This document shows, in pieces, positions 17,303 to 25,879 of a stretch of 64,000 nucleotides of DNA. Below the pieces are notes generated by a model. That model did no database searches, had not been told where the DNA came from, and saw nothing but the letters and a program-made list of their open reading frames with translations. Position 1 is the stretch's first letter. Every line of letters begins with the position of its first letter. The position numbers and the translations under genes were made by a program. Origin of the DNA: Rhodoligotrophos defluvii. Lineage in GTDB: Bacteria; Pseudomonadota; Alphaproteobacteria; Rhizobiales; Im1. The DNA is taken from assembly GCF_005281615.1 (NCBI RefSeq), contig NZ_SZZM01000008.1:62001-126000 (forward strand), read 5' to 3'.

Positions 17303-19132
17303 GTGGTTCTCGACAGGAACGAAAGCCCGATCACAGCCCAAACCACCATGATGGTGAACTCTGCCATCCATACGATCAAGAACGATCCCGTGTCTCTCAT
17401 TCCCATCGTCGGCCCGATCAAGACGATATACGAGGGTGGCCGCAGCGACAACGCAGGCCAAATCTGGACCGGCGCCCTGTTTCTCGTCCTTGACTGCGTC
17501 GGGATCGGGTGGGCCGCAAAGATCGGGAAAGCCGGGCTAACGACCCTCACACGGTCAACGGTGACCGAGGTCACCGAAAAGGGCCTCGCCCGTTCGCTGG
17601 AGACGACCGAGGCGGATGCACTGCTCGCTCAATCGGGCACGGCGCTGCGGACCGATGCAAGTGCGGCCGAGCTCGCCATCAAGCCGAGCTCGCCGGTGCC
17701 GGCACCTTCCGAGGTGCTCAGGATTGATGAGAAGGTCCACCACCCGCGGTTTGGCCTCGTGCTGAAGACCGGCGCAGGAACCCCGCAGGAGAAGGCTTGG
17801 GTCAGCCTGCCCGGCTCGCCTGACCGGTTCCGGGCTTTCGATCTCGTGGCCGACAGGCCGCTGGACGGCGAGGTCTATCTGAAACTTCGCGACGAGAAGC
17901 AGGGCATCGATGTCATGCGCCGCTGCCCGGGGCTGAAGGGCGGAGCGCCATGCGGCTCAGACCTGCGGGGAGAAGGCGCGCCAGCCCCCGATGAGCGGGG
18001 ATCTGGGGCTAGCGCAGGCGCGGGCGAGAGGGCTGGACCCTCCGGTGCCAACAACCAGGAGCGGGCGGAAGCCATCACCCGAAATGGGCAGGAAGCGTCG
18101 GTTTTCTATGTTGCACCCCCTAGAGGAGAGCGCGTGCCGGCCTACGACCTCAGGGCGGATGACCTCACGACGGAGTTCGATGTCTTCGATCATTCGTTCG
18201 GCACGCTTTCCCGCGAGGAAATCGAGCGCGTATGCGCGCCTGTTCCCGGTCACGAGAATGTCTTCCGGTTCCGGCACGGCTTCCTGAGGTTTCCTGACGG
18301 CTCGGGCGTATCCAGCACGCTCTCCGCACAGCGGGAAGCGGCGAACTGGAATGCTGCCTTCGACAGGGACGCCAGCACAGGCGCCCGTGTCGTGTTCGCC
18401 AAGGCACACAAGCTCACCTTCGGATCGAATGGAAGCGGTGTGGCTCGGGTCGAGTATGTCGAAACGCCTGTCCAGACGGCGGCGGTCTTCATTCCCGCCG
18501 TAGACCGCGACCTTGTCGCCCGGCATTCGCTGGAGAGCGTGGCCGTGGAGATGGATCGACATCATGTGGCGGGTGTTCAGGTTCCGGTGCCCGAATATCC
18601 TGGTGCGCCCCCGCCACCGCCACCCTATACAGGGCCCAGCGCACCGGAAGCCGGTGCTGCCGAGGGCGTGGCCGCCACGGAGGCCTCGGAGGCGAGCACG
18701 CGCGGACATGTGCCTGCATCGGAAGAGGGACGCTCGGGCCCTGGTGGCCAACGGCAGAGCAGCGCCCATCGTGACGAGCCGGCCCGCGACATTGGGGCAG
18801 AGATCGATGATGCAACACAAGATGATGCCAGCAGACCTTCCGGGCGGTCTCGCCGGGCGGCGGCTGTCAACGACCCGGAGGCCGCCTATGAGGAGGGCGC
18901 CGCCGCCGGTGATGGCGATCAGCAGTATGGTCACGAGGATAGAGTGCACGACCCGGACGAGGCCTGCGGCGTGCCGATGCAAACACCCAAGGTCTTCCCG
19001 TCCGCGGCCCGGAGCGACGCGCCACGACCGGAACCAGACGATATCGACGGGCCACCGATGACCGTCGACCAGGTGCCAATCGAACCGGTCGCGTTGAACG
19101 GGGCGGGGATGACGATGCTGCTGGTCGAATGA
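17303..19132 (+). CDS. hypothetical protein with internal hydrophobic segment and acidic, low-complexity tail
   Basis: 609 residues from a GTG with GGAGG 9 bp upstream; an ATG at 17270 is an alternative without a ribosome site. I do not recognise the family. Seen: no signal peptide; a hydrophobic stretch at about 25-75 (SLIPIVGPIKTIYEG then ALFLVLDCVGIGWAAKIG) resembling pre-toxin segments of polymorphic toxins; a globular-looking centre at 270-450 (FYVAPPRGERVPAYDL, FRFRHGFLRFPDG); a Pro run near 445; and an Ala/Glu/Asp-rich tail to the end. No obvious immunity gene follows. A toxin-like role is only a guess. Confidence 0.6.
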   Translation: MVLDRNESPITAQTTMMVNSAIHTIKNDPVSLIPIVGPIKTIYEGGRSDNAGQIWTGALFLVLDCVGIGWAAKIGKAGLTTLTRSTVTEVTEKGLARSLETTEADALLAQSGTALRTDASAAELAIKPSSPVPAPSEVLRIDEKVHHPRFGLVLKTGAGTPQEKAWVSLPGSPDRFRAFDLVADRPLDGEVYLKLRDEKQGIDVMRRCPGLKGGAPCGSDLRGEGAPAPDERGSGASAGAGERAGPSGANNQERAEAITRNGQEASVFYVAPPRGERVPAYDLRADDLTTEFDVFDHSFGTLSREEIERVCAPVPGHENVFRFRHGFLRFPDGSGVSSTLSAQREAANWNAAFDRDASTGARVVFAKAHKLTFGSNGSGVARVEYVETPVQTAAVFIPAVDRDLVARHSLESVAVEMDRHHVAGVQVPVPEYPGAPPPPPPYTGPSAPEAGAAEGVAATEASEASTRGHVPASEEGRSGPGGQRQSSAHRDEPARDIGAEIDDATQDDASRPSGRSRRAAAVNDPEAAYEEGAAAGDGDQQYGHEDRVHDPDEACGVPMQTPKVFPSAARSDAPRPEPDDIDGPPMTVDQVPIEPVALNGAGMTMLLVE

Positions 19133-19202
19133 CGGGTTTAGGCTTTGACGGCGGCGGGAAATGGTGGAACCGTAGCGCTGGTCCTCATCGTGAGAATAGC
19201 CC

Positions 19203-20399
19203 ATGCCGATAAAGCCCGAAATTGCCGAGTTCGATGCGGAGATGCGCGCGTGGCGCCGGGATCTGCATGCGCATCCCGAGCTGGGCTTCGAGGAGGCCAG
19301 GACCAGCGCTTTCGTGGCGAAGCAGCTCAAGGCGTTCGGCCTGGACGAGGTGGTCGAGGGTGTGGGCGGCACCGGCGTGGTCGGCGTGCTCCACGGGCTG
19401 GGCGGGCCGGCGGACAATAGCGGGCCGCGGATCGGCTTCAGGGCCGATATGGATGCGCTGCCGATCGAGGAGGAGAACGAACTTGCCTACCGGTCGACGG
19501 TGCCCGGCAAGATGCATGCCTGCGGCCATGACGGCCATACCACCATGCTGCTGGGCGCGGCGAAATACCTGGCGGGTCAGCGCAAGTTCCGCGGCACGGT
19601 CTATTTCATCTTCCAGCCGGCGGAGGAGGGCCTGGGCGGGGCGCAGCGCATGCTGGACGACGGGCTATTCGAGCGGTTTCCGTGCGATGGCGTCTATGGC
19701 CTGCACAACTGGCCGCAATTGCCTGCCGGCGTCTTTGCGGTGAGGTCCGGCCCGGTGATGGCCGCCGCCGACCGGTTCGATGTGACTGTGCGGGGCCGGG
19801 GCGCGCACGGGGCCATGCCGCATCTGGCCGTCGATCCGCTGCTGGCGGCGGTGAACATGGTGAGCGCGCTGCAGTCGATCGTCAGCCGCAATGTCGACCC
19901 GGTGGACACCGCGGTGGTCAGCGTCACCCAGATCCACAGCGGCACCACCCACAACATCATTCCGGCAGAGGCCACGTTCGGCGGCACCGCGCGCTCGTTC
20001 CGCCCGGATACGCGGGACTTCATCGAGCGCAGGATCCGCGAGATCGTCGCAAGCATGGCCGAGGCTCACGGCACGACTGCAGCCTTGAGCTATGTCAGGC
20101 AGATGTCGGCCACCATCAACAGCCCGCAAGAGACGGAATGGGCCAGGGCGGCGGCGGCGGACGTGGTCGGGGCCGATGCGGTGAGGACCGACGTGCCGCC
20201 CTCCATGGGCGCGGAGGATTTCGGTGACATGCTGCTCCAGCGCCCGGGCAACTATATCTGGCTCGGCCAGGGCAGGGGGCCGAACGAGCCGATGCTGCAT
20301 ACGTCCCGATACGACTTCAACGACGAGGTGCTCAGCGTGGGTGCCTCCTATTGGGTAAGCCTGGCCGAAGCTCTGCTGCCGGCCCGGCCGCGAGGCTAA
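19203..20399 (+). CDS. M20D-family amidohydrolase (hippurate/N-acyl-amino-acid hydrolase)
   Basis: 398-residue cytosolic metallopeptidase of the M20D group. Seen in order: RDLHAHPELGFEE, GFRADMDALPI, the metal motif MHACGHDGHTTMLLGAA near residue 100, QPAEEGLGGAQRML, GLHNWPQLPAG, GAHGAMPHLAVDP in the dimerisation domain, THNIIPAEATFGGTARSF and the C-terminal MGAEDFGDML. All catalytic and binuclear-metal positions seem present. Family enzymes remove acyl groups from amino acids or indole conjugates. Its stop overlaps by 4 bp the end of the convergent GNAT gene. Exact substrate unknown. Confidence 0.88.
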   Translation: MPIKPEIAEFDAEMRAWRRDLHAHPELGFEEARTSAFVAKQLKAFGLDEVVEGVGGTGVVGVLHGLGGPADNSGPRIGFRADMDALPIEEENELAYRSTVPGKMHACGHDGHTTMLLGAAKYLAGQRKFRGTVYFIFQPAEEGLGGAQRMLDDGLFERFPCDGVYGLHNWPQLPAGVFAVRSGPVMAAADRFDVTVRGRGAHGAMPHLAVDPLLAAVNMVSALQSIVSRNVDPVDTAVVSVTQIHSGTTHNIIPAEATFGGTARSFRPDTRDFIERRIREIVASMAEAHGTTAALSYVRQMSATINSPQETEWARAAAADVVGADAVRTDVPPSMGAEDFGDMLLQRPGNYIWLGQGRGPNEPMLHTSRYDFNDEVLSVGASYWVSLAEALLPARPRG

Positions 20400-21391
20400 C
20401 GCGGGAACCGGATCATCTCGGTCCAGGCCGGGCGAAAGCCATGGCGCTGATACAGCTGGACGGCGCGGTGGTTCGCATGGATCGCCCCGATCATCAGGTC
20501 GTGGATTCCCCTGGCGGAAAGGCGCCGCTGCACATCGTGCAGAAGCTCCGACCCGAGCCCTCGTCCGCGCATATGGGCGGCTGTCACCAGGATCTTGATT
20601 TCGGCCACCTGCCGGCCCGTCTGCCAGGTGTCGGCCAGGTCCTCCCTGTCCTCGGACACGACTGTGCAGGCTAAGGCGACCAGCTGGCGAGCCTCGTCGA
20701 TCCGCAGGAGAAGTTCGCGCTCGCTTGCCTCAAGGAACAGCTTGCGGATGACCGCCCATGATGCCGCGTCCCGGACGAAGGGGCCGAGCGCCGGTGCGAC
20801 GCTCTGGTGGTGGTGATGCAGGGTGAGCCAGAGCGGCTCGAGCTGATCGACCTCGGCAGGCTTGACCGGCTTCGCCATCGTGCCGAGCCCGGCCGCCGGG
20901 CCGCCGGGCATTCGGCCGAAGCGCGTCAATGTCAGCCAGGCCTGCGCGAAGCCCTGCCGGATGTAGAAGCGCACTGCCCCCTGATTGGCGGGTATGGCCC
21001 CTACGAGCTGATGGCGGGCGCCTGCAGCGCGTAGTGCCTCCGCAATGGCACCATACAGCATTTCGCCGATGCGCTGACCACGATGGCCGGGCCGCACCAT
21101 GAGGGTGAGCAATTCGCCAATCTGGCCGTCCGTGGCGAAAGTGGCCGGCCGGTACTCCGGACGCAGCGCGGCCATGGCATAGGCGATATCCTCGCCGGCG
21201 CGCTCGACCAGAAAGCAGATGCCGCCATTGGACAGCGCCACCTCGTATTGCGACCGCCTCTGCGCCCATGAATCCGCGGCGCTGACATAGGGGGCAAGCT
21301 CGGGCGCGACGGTCTGGTGATGCGCATGCAGCATGAGCCATAGGGGCTCGATGCGGTCGATCTCGCTCAGGGTGATAGGGACAAGTCTCAT
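20396..21391 (-). CDS. tandem GNAT acetyltransferase (two fused GNAT domains)
   Basis: 331 residues starting MRLVPITLSEIDR; an upstream in-frame start at 21424 is less likely. Seen: two homologous halves. The first has EPLWLMLHAHHQTVAPEL and an acetyl-CoA loop VRPGHRGQRIGEMLY; the second has EPLWLTLHHHHQSVAPAL and VTAAHMRGRGLGSELLH. Each half ends with a beta-bulge N-x-x-A-V-x-x-Y motif (NQGAVRFYIRQGF, NHRAVQLYQRHGF). This is a clear internal duplication, so each chain could form a pseudo-dimer. Substrate not predictable. It is convergent with the M20 gene. Confidence 0.85.
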   Translation of the reverse strand: MRLVPITLSEIDRIEPLWLMLHAHHQTVAPELAPYVSAADSWAQRRSQYEVALSNGGICFLVERAGEDIAYAMAALRPEYRPATFATDGQIGELLTLMVRPGHRGQRIGEMLYGAIAEALRAAGARHQLVGAIPANQGAVRFYIRQGFAQAWLTLTRFGRMPGGPAAGLGTMAKPVKPAEVDQLEPLWLTLHHHHQSVAPALGPFVRDAASWAVIRKLFLEASERELLLRIDEARQLVALACTVVSEDREDLADTWQTGRQVAEIKILVTAAHMRGRGLGSELLHDVQRRLSARGIHDLMIGAIHANHRAVQLYQRHGFRPAWTEMIRFPR

Positions 21392-21637
21392 GATCGGCTC
21401 CAGGCGGTGCTGCTGGAAGGTCACCGGGTCACCCCATGAACCCGCCGACGATTGCGGCCACGAGCGCCGCGGCCAGCAGCAGGTTCACCATACGCGAGGT
21501 GACGGGATTGCGCAGCAGCGGCGCAAGCGACGCGCCGGATGGACCGCGGGCCCGAAGAGCCCGGCTGCATGGCCGGGCTCGGCTGCGTGCGCTGGACACA
21601 TCCAGGCTCGCAGGCCCGGAGATCAAGAGGTTCTAGG

Positions 21638-21880
21638 CTAGCTCATCCAGGATGAGTCGGTTGCATCAGTGCCCGATTCTGCACCCTTGGGCTCGGCACC
21701 AGCCTCTTGAGAAGCAGACGGCAGCTTGAGGAGGTGGCCGCATGCTTCGGAATATTTTGGATTGGTCTTGAAATATTTGCAAAAATCCTTTGCGATCTGA
21801 ATGGCTTTTTCAGGCGTGTATTCACTTTCGCTATCGGCTTGTGTATCTAAATCTGTCTTATTAATGCTTTTCATTTTCAA
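21638..21880 (-). CDS. small hypothetical protein
   Basis: 80 residues, polar, starting MKMKSINKTDLD, with a helical centre KAIQIAKDFCKYFKTNPKYSEACGHLLKL and a Gly/Ala/Asp-rich tail. No membrane segment or signal peptide. Its N-terminal half is more AT-rich than the neighbours, which suggests transfer or weak selection. I do not recognise it. The reading frame is well formed but the ribosome site is weak, so it may not be expressed. Confidence 0.4.
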   Translation of the reverse strand: MKMKSINKTDLDTQADSESEYTPEKAIQIAKDFCKYFKTNPKYSEACGHLLKLPSASQEAGAEPKGAESGTDATDSSWMS

Positions 21881-22090
21881 TCTCTACGTTCAAAACAGGT
21901 GCGTTCTATAGAGGAGAATGTGGCGGAATATCGACGCATGTTCGGTGCATCGAAGGCGTCTCCGAAAACGGGCTCCTGGTTTCAATGTCGCGGACCTTCG
22001 GTTGGGTCACGCACTAGCGACTGCCGGGCCGGGAACCGCGGGCGAGGGCTGCTCGTTGGCTGCATGCGACATTCTGGTAGGGAGGAAACG

Positions 22091-22630
22091 ATGGCCGTGC
22101 CGTTGGCGCGCAATTCCTGCGCGGGTTGGAGTGCTTGGCTGTTCGCTGCCGTGCTGTGCCTTGGCACGGTGGTCCCCGCCGCGGCGCAGGCGGAGTGGCG
22201 CCGGCATGTCGACGGCCGCCTGGGGCTGAGCGTGGATGTGCCCGCCCGCGGCTTCGTTCGTGCCGATCCCGAGGCGGGGAATGATGGTCTCCGCCTGGTC
22301 TCTGCCGATGGTTCAGGCGAGATTGCTGTTTACAGCGTGCCGCTGCCTTCCATGAGCTTTGCTGCGTTCCGCCGGCAACTGACGGATGGCGCCAGGGCGC
22401 GAGGGACACGCATCACCTACATTGCGGGTGGCAAGAGCTGGTTCGTGTTCTCCGGGCATTGGGACGGCCAGATCGTCTACTACAAGGTTTTGCTCAAGCA
22501 GGTGTGCGGCGTTCCGATGGCGCATCAGTTCCATCTGCGCTATCCGCGCGACCAGAAGCGCGCCTATGACGCGGTGATCGAACGGATGGACGACACCCTC
22601 CGGGGCGTGGCGGGCACGACCTGTGGCTGA
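22091..22630 (+). CDS. exported hypothetical protein
   Basis: 179 residues starting at ATG with an excellent GGAGGAAACG ribosome site; an open frame upstream to 21899 is ignored for that reason. Seen: a signal peptide (SAWLFAAVLCLGTVVPAAAQA, cleavage near residue 35) and a mature domain of about 145 residues with RHVDGRLGLSVDVP, FVFSGHWDGQIVYYKVLL and a C-terminal Cys pair likely to form a disulfide. The FEVNxxGxxVDVP-like opening resembles periplasmic proteins of unknown function in Hyphomicrobiales. No function assigned. Confidence 0.72.
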   Translation: MAVPLARNSCAGWSAWLFAAVLCLGTVVPAAAQAEWRRHVDGRLGLSVDVPARGFVRADPEAGNDGLRLVSADGSGEIAVYSVPLPSMSFAAFRRQLTDGARARGTRITYIAGGKSWFVFSGHWDGQIVYYKVLLKQVCGVPMAHQFHLRYPRDQKRAYDAVIERMDDTLRGVAGTTCG

Positions 22631-22665
22631 TGGCCTCATCGCTCGCCCGCCAGCCTGAGCCGGCT

Positions 22666-22769
22666 TAGAGCGTTTTCCGCTCTTCTTCGAAGCGCGGATC
22701 CGCGTCTCAAGTTTTGCGGGTCGCATTTTCTTCGCGTACCAGTTTCCTCTTCGCTCGAAAATGCTCTAG
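22666..22769. repeat. dispersed palindromic repeat, copy C (RIME-like)
   Basis: 104 bp with complete inverted ends (TAGAGCGTTTT at the left, AAAATGCTCTA at the right). The core differs from the others (TCGCGTACCAGTTTCCTCTTC), so it is more diverged. The right end supplies the TAG stop codon of the minus-strand gene that ends at 22766. Confidence 0.75.
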
Positions 22770-23434
22770 AAGCGGATCTCCTGCCGCACCGGTGGGCAGC
22801 GCCCGCATGTCCTTGCGACCACGGTAAAGCTGCGGGGCCCCGTCCAGGCGAGCGTCTTTGGCTCGACTGTCCAGTCCACCTGGGCTGCCTCGTCGGGGAA
22901 GCTCCGCGACCGGCCGCTCGCCGGCTCGACCACATGGAGCCACCACGCGCCCTCCTCGCTGCTGGCGAGCACCACATGCTGCTCGGTCGGGCTCCAGCTT
23001 TGCCAAGGCAGCGGGCCATAATGTCCGGCCTGGATCTTGTGCAGCCGAGCGCGTTTCGCATCCATGGCGAATACCGACCAGCATAGGGCATCGGACCCCT
23101 CGCCATCGCAAGCCTGGATCACCCGAAAGCGGCCGGACGGGGAGGGTGGAAACAGCACGACCTTGCGAGCGGCGACCGGCCGTGTGCCGCTTGCGTCCTC
23201 CACAAAGGATGCGGCGAGCGGGTCGGCGAGGACCCGTCCACGGTCCGTCAACCTGCCTGATTTGCTCAAGGCGACCCCGCAGGCCGGGGCAGCGGGGGTG
23301 ATCGCCACAAACCCCGTCGTGCAGGACGCTTTCGCAGATGGCTGAGCAGCCGGCTCGGACACCATGGCGCTCGCGGTCAGCAGCGCCAGGGCAAATCCAC
23401 CAATCGCGACGCCAAGCCGTTGGCGCTTCGGCAT
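22766..23434 (-). CDS. exported hypothetical protein
   Basis: 222 residues with an AAGGGGGT ribosome site and a signal peptide (hydrophobic 9-25, cleavage near SEPAAQPSA). Seen: four to six Cys in the mature part, beta-rich segments FRVIQACDGEG, WQSWSPTEQHVVLASSEEGAWWLHVVE and RSFTVVARTCGRCPP, which recall one or two blades of a beta-propeller. No catalytic motif is recognised. Its stop codon lies in the end of the dispersed repeat at 22666-22769. It may act in the periplasm; function unknown. Confidence 0.68.
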   Translation of the reverse strand: MPKRQRLGVAIGGFALALLTASAMVSEPAAQPSAKASCTTGFVAITPAAPACGVALSKSGRLTDRGRVLADPLAASFVEDASGTRPVAARKVVLFPPSPSGRFRVIQACDGEGSDALCWSVFAMDAKRARLHKIQAGHYGPLPWQSWSPTEQHVVLASSEEGAWWLHVVEPASGRSRSFPDEAAQVDWTVEPKTLAWTGPRSFTVVARTCGRCPPVRQEIRF

Positions 23435-23925
23435 TTCACGACCCCCTTGTCTCGCCGCTCGCTGGCCGGGTCACCAGAACGGCAGCAGCCGAGGCTACCC
23501 GCAAGGCGGTAAACACCGACTTGCGGCCTATGCGAAATGCCGAAGCGACGGGATATAGGGTCGAGGATGGGCTCAAACAGGTTGTGGCGGAGACGGAGGG
23601 ATTCGACCTGCCAACCTAGCCAACCTAAGTACTTGTTAACACAGATAGCTTTTTGACATAGTACATGCCCTATATACCAGCTTTTTAAAGTGCTACTCAG
23701 TCTACGACGCGGGGCATCCGGCACTTTATTGATGACTCCATCCCTCTCGGATCGAATGTTCGCTGATGAGAACCCGACACGAGGTCCGCGGCGGGGTCAG
23801 GGTGACGAAGACCTGATATGCACCATCACCGACTTGTGGCTGATTTTTGTTCGTCGGCTCGCGTGGTCAGAGCGCTAATTGCAAGCTCGCCCAAACTTTA
23901 GCGTTGTCGATGCGCTAGGCGCTCC
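23435..23925. other. 491-bp non-coding junction region
   Basis: No convincing gene on either strand. It contains the 22-bp tRNA-Ser 3'-end copy at 23585-23606, followed by an unusually AT-rich patch (about 23627-23700), then GC-rich sequence up to the end of the deaminase gene. I looked for integrase-like fragments and saw none. It looks like the outer border of the salvage islet. Confidence 0.6.
23585..23606 (-). repeat. att-like direct repeat: displaced 3' end of tRNA-Ser
   Basis: The 22 bases are identical to 31439-31460, the last 22 bases of the intact tRNA-Ser(GCU) gene including its CCA and half of the T arm, in the same orientation. Matching stops abruptly on both sides. A perfect 22-bp match falling exactly on a tRNA 3' end is the usual scar of site-specific integration. 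Confidence 0.75.
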
Positions 23926-24951
23926 TCAGAATGTCCGTGTCACCTTGTTCAGGTGGGGCGGATTGTCGGGATCGAGGCCTCGCCGTCGCGCCGCCGCCTC
24001 GATGGCGCGATAAGCTGGGACCAGCATCAGGACGGGATCTCCCACCGGATGACCGTCGCCTATCCAGGGCAGCGTCCCCTCCGTTCCTCCGGCAATAAAT
24101 GCCTTCTCGCCCGCGTCGGTCAGGTCACGGACGAGGTCATCGACGGCGGTAGCGGCCTGGTCGTTCTGTCGTAGTATCAGGACAGGGGTCGATGGCGTGA
24201 TCGATGCGCGCGGCCCGTGTCGAAGCTCGGCCGCGCTATAGCCCAGAGCCGGTACCCGCAAGAGTTCGGCCACCTTGAGCGCGATCTCGCGAGCGCAACC
24301 GAGACCGTAACCCCGGCCAGCAACAAAGGCCGCCGGCGCGCCAGCGACAGAATCGGCCCATGGCGACCAGTCGCACGCGAGCGCGGCGGAGAGGCGGCCC
24401 GGAAAATGACGGAGGCAATCCGTAAGATCGTCGTCGCGCGCTAGAGCCGCCACCAACCGCGCCCCCGCGATCATCGACAGCACGACCGACTTCGTCGCCG
24501 CGACGGAGTGCTCCGCTCCCGCGCCGATCGGCAGGATCAACTCTGACGCAGCGGCTGCGGGAGAATTTTCGTCGTTGACGATGGCAAGCGTAAGCGCGCC
24601 AAACTTGCGTGCCATTTCGGTGGCCGTGACAATATCGGGACTGCGCCCGGACTGCGACACAACCACGAACAGGGCGCCACTCATGTCCGGCGACCGCTGG
24701 TAGGCGGTCACGACAGAGGGGGCCGCGGCAGATGCGAGCAGGCCAAGGCGCGCTTCGAACAGGTAGCGCAGGTAAACACCGACATGACCCGAGCTGCCGC
24801 GCCCACAGAAAACGACAATGCGCGGCTTGGCGTCCTTGATCCGTCTTGCGAACGCGTTGAACAGATCGGTACGGGCCAAAAGACGTTCGGCCACCGCGGG
24901 GATTTCGGCGGTTTCGCGTGCCATCGCGCTCGCGATCTGCGGATCAGTCAT
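23926..24951 (-). CDS. SIS-domain amino-sugar isomerase/deaminase (NagB-II-like)
   Basis: 341 residues with two SIS domains and no glutaminase domain. Seen: FCGRGSSGHVGVYLRYL and VVVSQSGRSPDIVTATEMARK (first SIS), SVAATKSVVLSMIAG, then GRGYGLGCAREIALKVAELL and YSAAELRHGPRASI (second SIS). That is the GlmS isomerase half used by NagB-II enzymes, which convert GlcN-6-P to fructose-6-P plus ammonia. The ATG at 24951 overlaps the murQ stop (ATGA), so I chose it over 24966. It is the last gene of a four-gene minus-strand unit and would finish the salvage route. Other SIS sugar isomerases remain possible. Confidence 0.8.
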   Translation of the reverse strand: MTDPQIASAMARETAEIPAVAERLLARTDLFNAFARRIKDAKPRIVVFCGRGSSGHVGVYLRYLFEARLGLLASAAAPSVVTAYQRSPDMSGALFVVVSQSGRSPDIVTATEMARKFGALTLAIVNDENSPAAAASELILPIGAGAEHSVAATKSVVLSMIAGARLVAALARDDDLTDCLRHFPGRLSAALACDWSPWADSVAGAPAAFVAGRGYGLGCAREIALKVAELLRVPALGYSAAELRHGPRASITPSTPVLILRQNDQAATAVDDLVRDLTDAGEKAFIAGGTEGTLPWIGDGHPVGDPVLMLVPAYRAIEAAARRRGLDPDNPPHLNKVTRTF

Positions 24952-25838
24952 CCTTGCCCCGTGCATTCTTTGATCGCGGAGCGCAGATTGCCCCCGTGGC
25001 GTTGGAGCAACTGCGAGGCTTCGCTGCGGCCGATCCCGAAGCCGATAAGGATGGCCGTCTTCACGTCTCGGTCAGCTTGTTCAAGATAGCGCGCGGCGTC
25101 GCCTTTCCCGCAGCCGACGATTTCGCCGACAATGGCTTCTGCGCGCCGGCTCAGCTTGGCATTCCGGGCCCGCATGTCCACCATCAGCCCGCGATAGACG
25201 CGGCCCATCTTCACCATCACGGCGGTTGAGAATAGGTTCAGCACGATCTTTTGGGCGGTGCCTGCCTTCATCCGGGTCGAGCCGGCGATCACTTCGCTTC
25301 CGGTGTCGGCGAGGATGCGATGGCGCGCAACCTCGAACAGAGGAGCGGCCGGGTTATTCGCAACCGCGATCGTCACGGCGCCCGCGGCGCTGGACGCCCG
25401 TAAGACGCCGATCGTAAAGGGCGTTGTGCCACTCGCCGCGACGCCGATGACGACGTCGTTAGCGACAATTCTCGCTTCCGTCATGGCTTGCGCGCCGGCG
25501 GCCTCGTTGTCTTCCGCTCCCTCGGCGCTTCGGACGAGCGCATCAAGCCCCCCCGCCATGGCGAACACGAGACGCTCGGGAGGCCAGTCATAAGTTGGCG
25601 GCAGCTCGCTTCCGTCCTGCACGCCGATCCGTCCAGACGTGCCGGCTCCGGCGTAAACAATCCTGCCGCCTCGCTGCAGTGCGGGGACCGCGTCCTCCAC
25701 GGCTGCGCCGATTGCGCCAAGGGCGCCGCGAACCGCAGCCGCCGCAGAAAGCTGCCCTTCATACATGGCGGTGATTATCTCGGCTGTAGACCAAGAATCG
25801 AGGTCAACGTAGCGTGAACTGATTTGCTCGGTGTGCAT
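24948..25838 (-). CDS. murQ: N-acetylmuramic acid 6-phosphate etherase MurQ
   Basis: 296 residues, full family length. Seen: the SIS motif YAGAGTSGRIGVQDGSELPP near residue 66, SAEGAEDNEAAGA with the proposed catalytic Glu, GVAASGTTPFTIGVL and STRMKAGTAQKIVLNLFST. MurQ cleaves the lactyl ether of MurNAc-6-P to give GlcNAc-6-P and D-lactate in the cytoplasm. It lies 41 bp after the kinase gene and overlaps the deaminase start by 4 bp. Its C-terminal part has the helical CUE-like subdomain typical of the family (ASQLLQRHGGNLRSAI). Confidence 0.93.
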   Translation of the reverse strand: MHTEQISSRYVDLDSWSTAEIITAMYEGQLSAAAAVRGALGAIGAAVEDAVPALQRGGRIVYAGAGTSGRIGVQDGSELPPTYDWPPERLVFAMAGGLDALVRSAEGAEDNEAAGAQAMTEARIVANDVVIGVAASGTTPFTIGVLRASSAAGAVTIAVANNPAAPLFEVARHRILADTGSEVIAGSTRMKAGTAQKIVLNLFSTAVMVKMGRVYRGLMVDMRARNAKLSRRAEAIVGEIVGCGKGDAARYLEQADRDVKTAILIGFGIGRSEASQLLQRHGGNLRSAIKECTGQG

Positions 25839-25879
25839 TACCCTGTCCGGTTATGTTGTAAACGCAGCCGGCATCATTC

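Noticed and set aside
17957-19417. 486-codon minus-strand frame opposite the 609-residue gene and the M20 gene start
   Set aside because: It runs into the antisense of the clear M20D N-terminus, and its low-complexity product has no ribosome site.
21429-21626. Possible 65-residue membrane peptide on the minus strand ending VNLLLAAALVAAIVGGFMG
   Set aside because: Only the last 20 residues look membrane-like, and there is no ribosome site or known homologue; too weak to call.
23690-23878. Possible 62-residue gene or integrase remnant at the islet border
   Set aside because: No recombinase motif (Arg-His-x-x-Arg-Tyr type) is visible in any frame and there is no ribosome site.
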